In this document: piece by piece, positions 8,648-18,146 of the stretch
Layout of the letters: the number at the start of each line of letters is the position of its first letter
Numbering within the stretch: the first letter of the stretch is position 1
Assembly: GCA_029556615.1 (NCBI GenBank)
Contig: JAKQDD010000256.1
Coordinates: 62,001 to 126,000 of the forward strand
Reading direction: 5' to 3'
Source: Verrucomicrobiota bacterium
Lineage (GTDB): Bacteria > Verrucomicrobiota > Verrucomicrobiia > Limisphaerales > J093
DNA length: 64,000 bases
The notes under the pieces: generated by a model
Seen by the model: only the letters and a program-made list of their open reading frames with translations
Databases searched by the model: none
What the model was told of the DNA's origin: nothing
Program-made: the position numbers and the translations under genes

Positions 8648-9709
8648 ATGAACGACTGCATTACGGTATTGGTCATTGGCTTGGGGAGTCACGTCAGCCA
8701 GGGCATCGTCAAAGCCCTTGCGAAAAGCTCTGTTGCGTGTCGAATCGTGGGAACGTGTCTCAGCCATAACAGCGCCTTTCTCTACCTCGTGGATGCCGCG
8801 CACGCGCAGCCACGGCTGGAGGAGAACCCCGAGCGTTTTAAGAAGTGGCTGGTAAGGATTTGCCACGATGAAGGTGTTGCTGTCATCCTGACAGGGATTG
8901 AACCGGTCGTGCGCTTTCTTTCGCAGCATCGGGCAGAGATCGAGCAGCAGTGCGGGGCCGTGGCCATCGTCCCGTCAATGCGGATTTTGGACATAGCACA
9001 GAGCAAATTGGAAACCTGCCGTTGGCTGCAGAGTCATGGTTTTCAGCATCCACGCTACACGCCGTGGAGTTCCGATGACAAGCTTTTCGCCTTTGCCAAA
9101 GAGACCGGGTATCCGATCGTTGCAAAGCCCATCTATGGTCGAGGTAGCCAGGGTATACACGTTGTCGAAGACAGCGCTGGCTTTGAGTGCATTCTTAATA
9201 AGAATGACTACGTGTTTCAGGAGTACGTGGGAACCCCTGAGAACGAGTACACGGTGGGGTGCTTCAGGTCACCGAATACGGGACTGGTCGATTGCATCGT
9301 CATGAAGCGTTTGCTACAATCTGGTTTTACTACAAAAGCAGAGGTGGTCGACCATCGTTGCATTTCGCAGGAATGCCGTCGCCTGATGGAGGCATTGGAT
9401 GCGGAAGGATCGTGCAATTTTCAGCTACGTATTCACAAGAATCGACCGTGCGTGTTCGAGATCAATGCCAGGCTGTCGGGGACCACGCCCATACGTGCTC
9501 ATTTTGGATTTAACGACGTCGAGGCCAACATCAGGCATTTCCTGTGGAGGGACACAACGCGCCTGCCGAAGATCGTCTCAGGCTTGGCGTTCAGATATTG
9601 GAATGAGGTTTACGTGACCTCCACAGCGGCGCAGACGTTCGCCAAACAAGGGGTTCTGCATCGCGACAACCGCCCGCATGCAGCGATCGAAGGGTTTGGC
9701 AGGATATGA
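8648..9709 (+). CDS. ATP-grasp ligase (carbamoyl-phosphate-synthase-like)
   Basis: 353 residues. The N-terminal Rossmann-like lobe (VLVIGLGSHVSQGIVKAL) precedes an ATP-grasp fold with VAKPIYGRGSQGIHVV around residues 158-173 (the glycine-rich lid) and FEINARLSG around residue 267 carrying the metal-binding Glu-x-Asn. Such ligases activate a carboxylate as acyl phosphate and join it to an amine. Inside a polysaccharide cassette it could attach an amino acid or other acid to an amino sugar; this is an inference. The stop codon overlaps the start of the epimerase gene (ATGA). The 85-bp gap before it shows no clear feature. Confidence 0.78.
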   Translation: MNDCITVLVIGLGSHVSQGIVKALAKSSVACRIVGTCLSHNSAFLYLVDAAHAQPRLEENPERFKKWLVRICHDEGVAVILTGIEPVVRFLSQHRAEIEQQCGAVAIVPSMRILDIAQSKLETCRWLQSHGFQHPRYTPWSSDDKLFAFAKETGYPIVAKPIYGRGSQGIHVVEDSAGFECILNKNDYVFQEYVGTPENEYTVGCFRSPNTGLVDCIVMKRLLQSGFTTKAEVVDHRCISQECRRLMEALDAEGSCNFQLRIHKNRPCVFEINARLSGTTPIRAHFGFNDVEANIRHFLWRDTTRLPKIVSGLAFRYWNEVYVTSTAAQTFAKQGVLHRDNRPHAAIEGFGRI

Positions 9710-10590
9710 GAAGCGTGTTCGTTACAGGTCATACGGGTTACATCGGATCCGCTATTTGCACTGCATTGCTGGAGGCCGGTTGCTCGGTCTGTGGACTCAC
9801 CACACGGAATGGAGGCAAGATCCGGCTCGGCGCAGACGACGCCGTGGAATCTTGCATCGACAGCGTGCCCGCCGTGGACGCTATCGTGCATTGTGCAGCT
9901 TCAAAGTCGCTGGCGCCAGTTGATCGCGATCTCGTCAAGACCAATTGCCTTGGCGTGCTGCAGGTGCTGGAGTTTGGCAGGCGCCGGCAAATCCGCCGGT
10001 ACATCTACCTTTCGGGTACAAACGTCTACGGCGCACCGCAGTACTTGCCAATCGATGAGAAACATCCGACGGCACCTGAAACTTTATACGGGGCATCAAA
10101 GCTCTTTGGCGAGCACGTAATGCATAGCGCTCGAGCATGGGGAGGCCGTGCTGTGTGCTTCCGCGTACCATCGCCCGTGGGTGGCCAGCTGCCGCGCGAC
10201 AGGCTCTTGTCCAGGTGGATCTCTGGCCTCCTGAGCGGCAAACCGCCCGACGTGCTGGGACTGGGGAGCAAGATTCAGCACTACGTCGACGTACGAGATA
10301 TCGGGCGTGCGGTGCTTTTGGCATTAGAGCAGTCTGATTCGGCTGGTACCTTCAACATTGCCGGGAACGAGGCCATCTCGAATTGGAAACTCGCGGAGTG
10401 TGCTGCAAGCGTCGTGGCGCCCTCGCTGAGGCCAGAATTGCTCGGCCGTCCTGATCCGGACGACCGCGTGCGATTCGAATTCAGTATCGAGAAGGCGACA
10501 CGGGAGCTGGGATTCACGCCACGCTTCAGCATCTCGCAATCAATTCAGCATACAGCGGCGTTCTATTGTGAGGCTGCTGCTCATCTCTGA
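9706..10590 (+). CDS. NAD-dependent sugar epimerase/dehydratase (extended SDR)
   Basis: 294 residues. The Rossmann motif GHTGYIGS is at residues 8-15, the catalytic Ser lies in the LSGTNVYG strand, and the Tyr/Lys pair is at Y128-G-A-S-K132. The C-terminal half carries HYVDVRDIGRAVLLAL, where the substrate-binding domain folds back. Shorter than typical UDP-glucose 4-epimerases (about 335), as in many O-antigen SDRs. It overlaps the ATP-grasp gene before it by 4 bp and the phosphoesterase gene after it by 23 bp. Confidence 0.8.
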   Translation: MRSVFVTGHTGYIGSAICTALLEAGCSVCGLTTRNGGKIRLGADDAVESCIDSVPAVDAIVHCAASKSLAPVDRDLVKTNCLGVLQVLEFGRRRQIRRYIYLSGTNVYGAPQYLPIDEKHPTAPETLYGASKLFGEHVMHSARAWGGRAVCFRVPSPVGGQLPRDRLLSRWISGLLSGKPPDVLGLGSKIQHYVDVRDIGRAVLLALEQSDSAGTFNIAGNEAISNWKLAECAASVVAPSLRPELLGRPDPDDRVRFEFSIEKATRELGFTPRFSISQSIQHTAAFYCEAAAHL

Positions 10591-11293
10591 CATTCACGGG
10601 AATAGTGCAGCGCTTCAAGCATTGCTGATGCGTGTACCGCCGTGTGACGCTGTGCTGTGTCTTGGAGATGTGCTTGGTTACTATTGTCAGGTGAATGAGG
10701 TGATTGATACTCTACGCGCCATCAACGCCGTATGCATTCGTGGGAATCACGATCAAATGGTGCTGGACGAAGGCCAGGTAAGTCCTGACGATGCCGTACG
10801 ATTCGGCATCGAGGTGGCGCGGCGAACTTTGACACCGCAAAACCGATCGTGGCTAGCGCAACAGCCCCTCGCCCTAGCATTGTCCCTTGATGGGTATAGA
10901 GCCCTTCTCGTTCATGGAAGTCCCTGGGATCCCTTGAACGAATATGTCTATAGCGACAGCCCTCGCCTGCGGGAACTAGAGAGCTTCCAATACGATGCCA
11001 TTGCTTGGGGTCACACTCACCGCGAGTGTCTCATCAAGACCGCGCGCGGACGCTGGTTGATCAACCCGGGTTCTGTCGGGCAGTCGCGCACGCACAGGGG
11101 ATATGCATGTGGCGTCTTGCTCTCCACGCGGCACCGCAGCGCACGCATCGTGCGGGTCCCGTACCCGGCAGGACGTCTTGTGGCAGAATGCGAACGTCTG
11201 GGTGCAGGTCTCTGGGTGCGGCGCTCGCTCGGCCACCGCCTGCCTGGACCCGTCAGCCGTGGCATGACGGACGATTGTCGCCGGCGCGGCTGA
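10568..11293 (+). CDS. Calcineurin-like metallophosphoesterase (YfcE/MJ0936-like)
   Basis: 241 residues from a GTG that overlaps the epimerase gene by 23 bp. All five metal/active-site blocks are visible: SDIHGN (residues 7-12), LGDVLGY, RGNHDQ, VHGSPWD and WGHTH. A phosphodiesterase or phosphatase in a sugar cassette is uncommon. It could cleave a phosphorylated or nucleotide-linked sugar made by its neighbours, but the substrate is unknown. The C-terminal 40 residues are rich in Arg and Gly and look poorly conserved. Confidence 0.82.
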   Translation: MRLLLISDIHGNSAALQALLMRVPPCDAVLCLGDVLGYYCQVNEVIDTLRAINAVCIRGNHDQMVLDEGQVSPDDAVRFGIEVARRTLTPQNRSWLAQQPLALALSLDGYRALLVHGSPWDPLNEYVYSDSPRLRELESFQYDAIAWGHTHRECLIKTARGRWLINPGSVGQSRTHRGYACGVLLSTRHRSARIVRVPYPAGRLVAECERLGAGLWVRRSLGHRLPGPVSRGMTDDCRRRG

Positions 11294-11346
11294 GGGAAGG
11301 GGAGGCGGCACATAGGAAGGCCCAGGCTCAGAAGAAAAACATCGTC

Positions 11347-12345
11347 GTGAACTTGCAACACGAAAGAATCCTGGTAACGGGTGCGGACGGATTCATTGGC
11401 TCGCACCTTGTCGAAGCCCTGGTACGCCGCGGTTGCCACGTACGAGCGCTGTCATGGTACAACGCGCTCAATCGTTGGGGTTGGCTTGAGACGCTGAATG
11501 CAGAGACATTGCGCCAAGTCGAGGTTGTTCCAGGTGATATCCGAGACAGAGGTAGCGTGGGGGCAATAATGAAAGATATTACTGTTGTCTTTCATCTGGC
11601 AGCTCTTATTGGCATTCCGTTTAGTTATCGTTCGCCGGAAAGTTACGTTGCCACAAATGTCGTCGGCACGCTGAATGTGCTGGAGGAGGCGAGGCGGCTG
11701 GCGCGGGTGCGTGTTTTGATAACATCCACGTCCGAGGTCTATGGAACGGCAGAGTACGTGCCAATCGATGAGCGGCATCCGCTGAAGGCGCAGTCGCCTT
11801 ATGCTGCGACAAAGATCGCCGCCGACCAGTTGGCGCATAGTTATGTCCGCAGTTATGGACTCCCGTGCACCATTGTGCGCCCGTTCAATACCTATGGCCC
11901 ACGTCAATCCGCCCGCGCCATCATTCCCAGCATTATCGTGCAGCTCCTTTCGGGCGCGGAGCACGTCAAAGTGGGGTCGTTGGATCCAACGCGCGACTTG
12001 GTGTTTGTACAGGACACTGTGGAGGGGTTTTGCCGAATTGCAGAATGCGATGGGAGCCTTGGTGAGGAAATCAATATTGCGACGGGCTTCGAGGCGAGCA
12101 TGTCAAGCGTCGCGGACCTTCTGATTCGGCATGTCAACCCGGCAGCCATTGTTGTAGAGGACAGCGAGCGCGTGCGGCCGCAGACAAGCGAGGTGCAACG
12201 ATTGCTGGGAGACAATGCCCATTTGAGGCGGTTGACGGGTTGGGTACCGTCGGTAGGATTGGAGGAGGGCCTGTCGAGAACGATAGAGTGGTTTCGGACC
12301 TCAGGGTGCGCGATGGAATACAAAGCGAGGGATTACAACATCTGA
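11347..12345 (+). CDS. LegB-like NDP-N-acetylhexosamine 4,6-dehydratase
   Basis: 332 residues from the GTG at 11347 (VNLQHERILVTGADGFIG). The longer frame upstream overlaps the phosphoesterase gene and has no homology. GADGFIGSH binds NAD. The unusual stretch VRALSWYNALNRWGWLE just after the first helix is characteristic of LegB-type GDP-GlcNAc 4,6-dehydratases. The Tyr/Lys pair is at Y152-A-A-T-K156, and RPFNTYGPRQ follows. The product, a 4-keto-6-deoxy sugar nucleotide, is the natural substrate for the aminotransferase that starts 9 bp downstream. The nucleotide (GDP or UDP) is an inference. Confidence 0.82.
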   Translation: MNLQHERILVTGADGFIGSHLVEALVRRGCHVRALSWYNALNRWGWLETLNAETLRQVEVVPGDIRDRGSVGAIMKDITVVFHLAALIGIPFSYRSPESYVATNVVGTLNVLEEARRLARVRVLITSTSEVYGTAEYVPIDERHPLKAQSPYAATKIAADQLAHSYVRSYGLPCTIVRPFNTYGPRQSARAIIPSIIVQLLSGAEHVKVGSLDPTRDLVFVQDTVEGFCRIAECDGSLGEEINIATGFEASMSSVADLLIRHVNPAAIVVEDSERVRPQTSEVQRLLGDNAHLRRLTGWVPSVGLEEGLSRTIEWFRTSGCAMEYKARDYNI

Positions 12346-12354
12346 GGCAGCATA

Positions 12355-13467
12355 ATGAGAATTCCACTGTTCACTTTGAATTATGGTGTGGAGGAAGAGC
12401 GCGCATTGCGGGAGGTTCTGCGGTCGCGCTGGATATCGATGGGACCTAGAGTGCAGGAGTTTGAGAGCGGCTTTGCTGGCGCGCATGGTGCTGCGCATGG
12501 CATCGCTGTGGCCAACTGCACCGTTGCGCTTCACGTCGCTCTTCGGGGGCTAAACGTTGGCCCGGGCGACGAAGTTGTAGTTCCTTCGCTAACGTTTGTG
12601 GCCACAGCCGCCAGTGTGCTTGCCGCTGGCGCCACGCCGGTCTTCGCGGATATTGTGTCGCCGGACGACTGGACGATGGATCCGTCGGACCTGGAGCGGG
12701 TGATCACACCGAGTACGAAGGCAATCATTCCGATGCATTATGGGGGGCACGGTGCGGACATGGTGAAGATTTGTGAGATTGCACGGCAACACAACCTCAT
12801 CGTAATCGAGGATGCCTGTCATGCACCATTCGGAATCAGGTCGGGCTTGCGCTTAGGCTCTTTAGGGCATGCGGCCTGCTACAGTTTTTATTCGAACAAG
12901 AATCTCTCGACGGGCGAGGGGGGCATGGTTATAACGAGTGATGATGAGTTGGCGGTGCGGCTCCGTCGTCTGCGGTCTCATGGACTGACAACCTCTGCCT
13001 ATGAGCGGCACATGGGGCGGGAGTTCTACGACGTGGTGGAGTATGGCTATAATTATCGGATGGATGACATTCATGCAGCGCTAGGTCTGGTCCAGATGCG
13101 TAAATGGCCAAAGGAAGCTGCGAGCCGGGTGCGTGTGGTGAACCGATACCGGAGAAACTTACTGGGGCAGCCGGATATCCATGTCCCCTTCGCCAGTCAT
13201 GACGGCTCCCCTGGACTGCACATCTTTGGAGTTCTGATCGGCGATGGGAAGCGAAATCGGGTGCGGCAGCGTTTGGCTGAACAGGAGATAGAAACGTCAA
13301 TGCACTATCCGCCGGTCCATCAGTTCGCGTGTTTTCGTACCTATGCTCGTAAGCTGCCGGTCACAGAAGAGGTGGGAGCAGCGGAGCTTTCACTGCCGCT
13401 GCACGGAAGGCTGACGAACGCACAGATCGACGAAGTCTGTGAGAAGCTCCTGGAGAGCCTGGAGTGA
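12355..13467 (+). CDS. DegT/DnrJ/EryC1/StrS-type PLP aminotransferase
   Basis: 370 residues. Expected to aminate the 4-keto sugar nucleotide made by the dehydratase just upstream. Family landmarks in order: VANCTVALHVALRGLNVGPGD, VVPSLTFVATA, VIEDACHAPFG (the PLP-phenol-contacting Asp), and CYSFYSNKNLSTGEGGM with the Schiff-base Lys at residue 182. Then GYNYRMDDIHAALGL and a final HYPPVHQF. Length is normal. It is the last intact gene of the lower-GC cassette; its stop codon lies in a 4-bp overlap with the transposase remnant. Confidence 0.86.
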   Translation: MRIPLFTLNYGVEEERALREVLRSRWISMGPRVQEFESGFAGAHGAAHGIAVANCTVALHVALRGLNVGPGDEVVVPSLTFVATAASVLAAGATPVFADIVSPDDWTMDPSDLERVITPSTKAIIPMHYGGHGADMVKICEIARQHNLIVIEDACHAPFGIRSGLRLGSLGHAACYSFYSNKNLSTGEGGMVITSDDELAVRLRRLRSHGLTTSAYERHMGREFYDVVEYGYNYRMDDIHAALGLVQMRKWPKEAASRVRVVNRYRRNLLGQPDIHVPFASHDGSPGLHIFGVLIGDGKRNRVRQRLAEQEIETSMHYPPVHQFACFRTYARKLPVTEEVGAAELSLPLHGRLTNAQIDEVCEKLLESLE

Positions 13468-13880
13468 GAGGGTCAGGGAATGATCTCTTCGTGGCTGAGG
13501 AACAGCACGAGGCGTGGGCGGCTCGGCTCAGCCGCTGGCTGGTCGGCGCCTGTCGACGACGCCAACGGTGTGCCCCGTTGAGTGAACGTCTCTTCAAGCG
13601 GGCGCTGGCCCGCTATCACGCCCTCCTCAGGTTGGGCCGGCGACTCCGCCCCTACAGCCAAGGCACCCCCTCCGGCCCGGCGCGCAAGATCGCCAGGCTG
13701 CTCGACCGGTTGCACGACTTCGACCTGTGCGTGCTGGCCTTTCTGTGCGCTCCGGACGTGCCCTTGACGAGTAACCCTGCCGAGCAGGACATCCGCATCA
13801 GCAAGGTGCGCTAGAAGATCTCTGGATGCTTTCGCGCCCCGCCCGGAGCGCAGACCTTCGCGCGTTGGGTTTAGCCGCCC
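13464..13880 (+). pseudogene. IS66-family transposase remnant (C-terminal piece)
   Basis: Residues encoded up to base 13814 end in PLTSNPAEQDIRISKVR, the conserved IS66 C-terminal block NxAExDxRxxKVRQKISGxFR. A TAG at 13812 interrupts it exactly where Gln is expected, after which KISGCFRAPPGAQTFARW continues in the same frame. The N-terminal three quarters, including most of the DDE domain, are missing and no inverted terminal repeats are seen. The remnant marks the right edge of the acquired cassette. The following 110 bp (13881-13992) hold nothing I recognise. Confidence 0.75.
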
Positions 13881-13992
13881 GCATTGGATGAGTACGTAGC
13901 AGACTGACAACAGCGCTTGGCGTGCGAGCAAGTCCTGAGCCCTACACAACCTTTCGCCTTTTTCAGTGGCGGATGCCTGACACATCAAACCC

Positions 13993-14883
13993 ATGAACCA
14001 CACGTTGAGGAGGCTTCCGAGTACCCTGAAGCGGCGGATGGCGGCAACTCTCCATTCCTGGAGGTCACGGCAGGCCATCCGGATCATGTTGTCAAGCCCC
14101 GTGCCGCAGGTGACCGCCGTGGCGCGCGCGCTTCAGGATGCCCGGTCTGCTTACCTGAGCGAGGAAGAGCGACGGTTCATTGAGTGTGTGGAAATGAGGC
14201 GTCGGGAATTGCTGGCCTCCAAGGCGGAGATCGAGGTCCACGACTTCGGGGCGGGCGCGCCCGGCGAGGTGCGCACGCCTGAGGAGATGAGGAAGGGCGT
14301 TCGCTCAAAGGCTCCCCTTGCCAAGGTGTGCGCTGTCGCCAGCAAGTCGCCAGCCTGGGGGGCGATCCTCTTTCGGTTCATACGTCACCTGCGCCCAAGC
14401 TCCTGCGTGGAGCTCGGGACCTGTGTCGGGCTTTCTGCTGCCTATCAGGCGGGAGCGTTGCGATTCAACGGCCAGGGAAACCTGCTGAGCCTTGAGGGGT
14501 CGCCCGGCGTCGCCGCCGTGGCGATGGAGACGTTCAATCTCTTGGGGCTGCAGAATGCCCGCGTGAGCGTGGGGCCGTTCCACGAGACGTACATCCACGC
14601 ACTGGAGTCGATGCGGCCGGTCGACTTTCTGTTCAATGACGGACACCATGACCACGATGCCGTGGTCAATTACTTTCTCCAGTCATTGCCTTACCTGGCT
14701 GATACGGCTGTTATGGTCGTGGATGACATCGCGTGGTCCGTCGGCATGAAGCAGGCCTGGCGGGAGATGATCGGACACCCGCAGGTGGTCGTGAGTGTTG
14801 ACATGCGCACTGTGGGTGTGCTGGTACTTTCAGGACCCGATGTTCTAGCAGACAGGAGACAGTTTCAAGTCGGCGTTGCCTGA
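13993..14883 (+). CDS. Class I SAM-dependent methyltransferase
   Basis: 296 residues. A basic, non-homologous N-terminus of about 110 residues precedes the methyltransferase domain: motif I is CVELGTCVGLSAAYQAGAL (from about residue 138), the acidic end of strand 2 is LLSLEGSP, and FLFNDGHHDHDAVVNYF carries the D-x-x-H pattern of the Methyltransf_24 group. Such enzymes methylate sugars or small molecules in polysaccharide and rhamnosyl-transfer loci. GC is back to the high level of the rest of the window. It starts about 110 bp after the IS66 remnant. Confidence 0.75.
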   Translation: MNHTLRRLPSTLKRRMAATLHSWRSRQAIRIMLSSPVPQVTAVARALQDARSAYLSEEERRFIECVEMRRRELLASKAEIEVHDFGAGAPGEVRTPEEMRKGVRSKAPLAKVCAVASKSPAWGAILFRFIRHLRPSSCVELGTCVGLSAAYQAGALRFNGQGNLLSLEGSPGVAAVAMETFNLLGLQNARVSVGPFHETYIHALESMRPVDFLFNDGHHDHDAVVNYFLQSLPYLADTAVMVVDDIAWSVGMKQAWREMIGHPQVVVSVDMRTVGVLVLSGPDVLADRRQFQVGVA

Positions 14884-14906
14884 GGGCAACTCGCCCCAGT
14901 CGTTCC

Positions 14907-16909
14907 GTGCCCCTGATCGTCGATTTCCGTTACCGTCCTGAGCTGGACGGGTTGCGGGCCCTGGCCGTGCTGGCGGTCGTGTTCTACCATGCCACGTCCG
15001 GCGTGCCGGGTGGATTCGTGGGGGTGGACGTGTTCTTCGTCATCTCCGGTTACCTGATCACGTCGCTGATCGTGAAGGATCTGGAGTCGGGGGAGTTCAC
15101 GTTCAGACGGTTCTGGGAGCGCCGTGCCCGGCGGATCATCCCCGCCGCGGCGGTGATGGTCCTGGGGACCTTGGCGGCGGGCTGGTTCATCCTTTTCCCG
15201 GATGAGTTCGAGCGGCTCGGGACCACGGCAACTTGGCAGGCGGCGTTCGCGGCCAACGTGTATTTCTGGCGGAGCACCGGCTACTTCGCCCCCGCCGCGG
15301 AGGAGGCGCCGCTGCTCCACACCTGGTCGCTGGCTGTCGAGGAGCAGTTCTACATGTTCGTGCCGCTGCTCCTGGCAACCTTCTTTCGGTTCAAGGCCCT
15401 GCAGAGACGTGGCCCGCTGCTAACCATCCTTGGAGTCAGCCTCGCGGTAAGCTTCGCCGGAAGCGTGTATGGCGTGGCGTCTCGTCCCGTCGCCGCCTTC
15501 TACCTCCTGCCGTCCCGCGCCTGGGAGCTTATGTTGGGCTCGTTAGTCGCGCTCCTGCCGCTGTCAACCGGCGGGCGACGAGGGCGGGCGATGGCGGCCT
15601 GGGCCGGACTGGCACTCATCCTCATCCCGTGTTTCATCTACCGCCGTGGGACGCCCTTCCCGGGACTGGCCGCACTACCCCCCGCCTAGGTGCGGCCCTG
15701 TTCATCTGGACCGCCGACAGGGGCCGGGACGGGTTGCAGCCGAGGGCTTGGCGTTGGATGGCCCTTCGGCCGGTGGTGTTCGTCGGGCTGATTTCCTACT
15801 CGCTCTACTTGTGGCACTGGCCGGTGCTGGTGCTCATCCAGCATCTCGCCCTGACACCTCCCGGCCCTGCGTTGCGCGTGATCCTGATGGCCGGAGCATT
15901 CGGCCTGGCCGTGCTGTCGTGGTGGTTCGTCGAGATGCCCTTTCGGAAGAGGAACCTGTGTCCGAGCCAGCCTCGCATGCTGCTCGCAGGCGCAGCCGGC
16001 TTGGCGGTGATGTTCGGGGCCGGATTGCTGATCCGCACGGGAGAGGGCTTCCCCCGGAGGCTTTCCAGTGAGGTGCTGACCTGCGCCCAGGCACGCAAGG
16101 ACATGGCCTTTATCCACGAACTGAGCGTCGAGGACGTGAACCAGGACCGTGTCGTGTCCCTCGGGACCACCGACACTGACGTGCCCTCCGACCTGCTGGT
16201 CTGGGGCGACAGCCATGCCATGGCAGCAATGCCCGCCTGGGACGCCTGGCTGCGCGAATCCGGTCGCCGAGGCGTGGCGGTGACGCGACCCAGCACACCG
16301 CCGCTGGTGAACTACTATACTCCCAAAGGGCTGGGCCGCGAAGCGGTTCCGTTCGCCGAGGCAGTGATGGAATACATCATGCGCAACCGCATCCCCGAGG
16401 TGGTGCTGGTGGGAGCCTGGCGGGTGTACCCTGGTCGTGCTGGGGGAGGTAGCCGGGAGCTGGAGGCGGCGGTGCTCGAGACGGTGGAGCGACTTCGGAG
16501 CAGTGGTGTGATGACCTGGATGATGCTCGAAGTGCCCCGGCACCCCGTGGATGTCCCGCGCCTGCTGGGGCGGGCGCGTCTGCTCGGAGTGGATCCACGT
16601 CCGTACGTGGCGGCTCCCGATGGTTTCAACGGCTTGGCGGGCACCGACTCCGGCGTGATCGAGGCGGTGCGGGCGGCGGGCGGACGGGTGCTGGATCCGC
16701 GCCCGCTCTTCCAGGGACACGGCAAGGAGCCCTACCGGGTGGAGCAGGACGGAGTGGTTTGGTACCGCGACAGCAATCATCTGACGGTGGGCGGTGCCCG
16801 GGCGGTGTTGCTTCCGTGGCTGCGGAGCGCGATGAGTCCCACACCGGTAGCAGCCCGTCTGCGGCCAACCCCGGGTGCGAACGGGGGCTCCCGACCGGGC
16901 CAGCCATGA
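14907..16909 (+). pseudogene. OafA/YrhL-type acyltransferase with SGNH domain, split by a frameshift
   Basis: Frame 1 (14907-15689) encodes the acyltransferase-3 membrane domain: YRPELDGLRALAVLAVVFYH with the catalytic His, GVDVFFVISGYLI, and the R-x10-R pattern in FRRFWERRARRIIPA. It hits a TAG at 15687. The second frame resumes in phase at LGAALFIWTADRGR and carries the last helices (SYSLYLWHWPVLV) and a periplasmic SGNH hydrolase domain (LLVWGDSHAMAAMPAW; final DSNHL). The frames meet in a run of six C at 15678-15683; one more C restores a single 660-residue protein. This is either a real mutation or phase-variable tract, or a sequencing error. O-acetylation of the surface polysaccharide is the expected role. 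Confidence 0.82.
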
Positions 16910-17129
16910 AGGGGACGCCTCGGCACAGGGCCTTTCAGAGCAGTCCTTGCTGCCAGCACGGATCGCGCGACGGGCAACGCTGATCTGTATGGCCGTGCCG
17001 TCGGTCAGGTGCGACCGCCTCACCCCGGGTATTCAAGGATGCGCGCCCTTGAATCGTGCTCCTGATGTGGCAACCCCGCCTCGTCCGGACAACCGCCCGG
17101 CCGCCGCGGAATCATCACAGACCCTCGCC

Positions 17130-18116
17130 ATGACCCCACTGGTTTCCATCATTATCCCGTGCTTCAATTCGCGGGAGTACGTCGCCGAGGCTGTCCAGAG
17201 CGCCCTGGACCAGACGTATCCGGCCTGCGAGATCGTGGCGGTGGATGATGGATCGACGGATGGAAGCGTCGAGATCCTGCGGAGTTATGGCGAGCGCATC
17301 CGTTGGCAGACGGTGGCGAACCGGGGAGCACCTGCTGCGCGCAACCTGGGCCTCAAGATGGCCCGCGGGGAGTACATCAAGTTCCTGGACGCTGATGACA
17401 TGCTCCTGCCGGGCGCCGTAGAAGCCCAGGTGGCTGCTGCGGAGAGTCTCCCCGGTCACGCTGTGACATACGGCATAGTTTTCGATTATGAAACGCATAG
17501 CCCGATTTTCGACAAGGTGCGAACGGGAATAGCGACAACACAGGACGAGATGATTTTCGCCTGCTACACTGAAGACCTAATGACAAGCACGCCACTTCAT
17601 CGTCGCAAATCGCTTGAAGACGTCGGGGGCTTTGACGTGGCAATCAAGCGCGGGCAGGAATGGAATCTTCATGTCCGGCTGGCATTGCATGGAGTTCTCT
17701 TTGTCTTTGCGCCAGTACCTGTATATTATTATCGAAGACATAACTCAGCACACCGGATCAGCTTTGCCGTAGAAGACCCCAGGCTGTTCTATAAGGACAT
17801 TGAGCGCCAGCGGCACACGGCAATGGCCATCGCCGCTCACTACCAGGACGGTATTCCGGATCGATTGAAAAAGGAGGTGTTTGTGCGATTACATCTTCTT
17901 GGCCGCAATCTATTCCAAATAGGCCACAGAGCGGAGGCGAGAGAGATCTTGGCAATGGCAGGTCCTTATGCGTTCGATACTCCCCGTATTGGGCGCCTGC
18001 CTTATCGATGGCTACGACGCCTGCTCGGTCCGTACGCGGCGGAGTGGTTGCTGTGGTCTTTAAGGAAGCCAGGAGCCCGGAAGCGTCTTCCGGCAGCCGA
18101 ATCGGCGTCGACCTGA
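17130..18116 (+). CDS. Glycosyltransferase family 2 (GT-A fold)
   Basis: 328 residues from the ATG at 17130 (MTPLVSIIIPCFNSREYVAE); the open frame upstream has no homology. VDDGSTDGS and FLDADDML (the DxD metal site) identify an inverting GT2 enzyme. Then VGGFDVAIKRGQEWNLHVRL, with the conserved E-D/E-W-block spacing, and VYYYRRHNSAHRIS close the catalytic domain. The C-terminal 90 residues are helical. Base composition changes inside the gene: 17130-17460 is GC-rich, 17460-17990 clearly AT-richer, and the last 120 bp GC-rich again. Confidence 0.85.
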   Translation: MTPLVSIIIPCFNSREYVAEAVQSALDQTYPACEIVAVDDGSTDGSVEILRSYGERIRWQTVANRGAPAARNLGLKMARGEYIKFLDADDMLLPGAVEAQVAAAESLPGHAVTYGIVFDYETHSPIFDKVRTGIATTQDEMIFACYTEDLMTSTPLHRRKSLEDVGGFDVAIKRGQEWNLHVRLALHGVLFVFAPVPVYYYRRHNSAHRISFAVEDPRLFYKDIERQRHTAMAIAAHYQDGIPDRLKKEVFVRLHLLGRNLFQIGHRAEAREILAMAGPYAFDTPRIGRLPYRWLRRLLGPYAAEWLLWSLRKPGARKRLPAAESAST

Positions 18117-18146
18117 CCGTGTGAAGGCATCAAGCTGGGTGCAGCG

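Noticed and set aside
11005..11346. Upstream extension of the LegB-like frame
   Set aside because: It lies over the phosphoesterase gene in another frame and has no dehydratase-like sequence; the GTG at 11347 directly precedes the NAD-binding motif.
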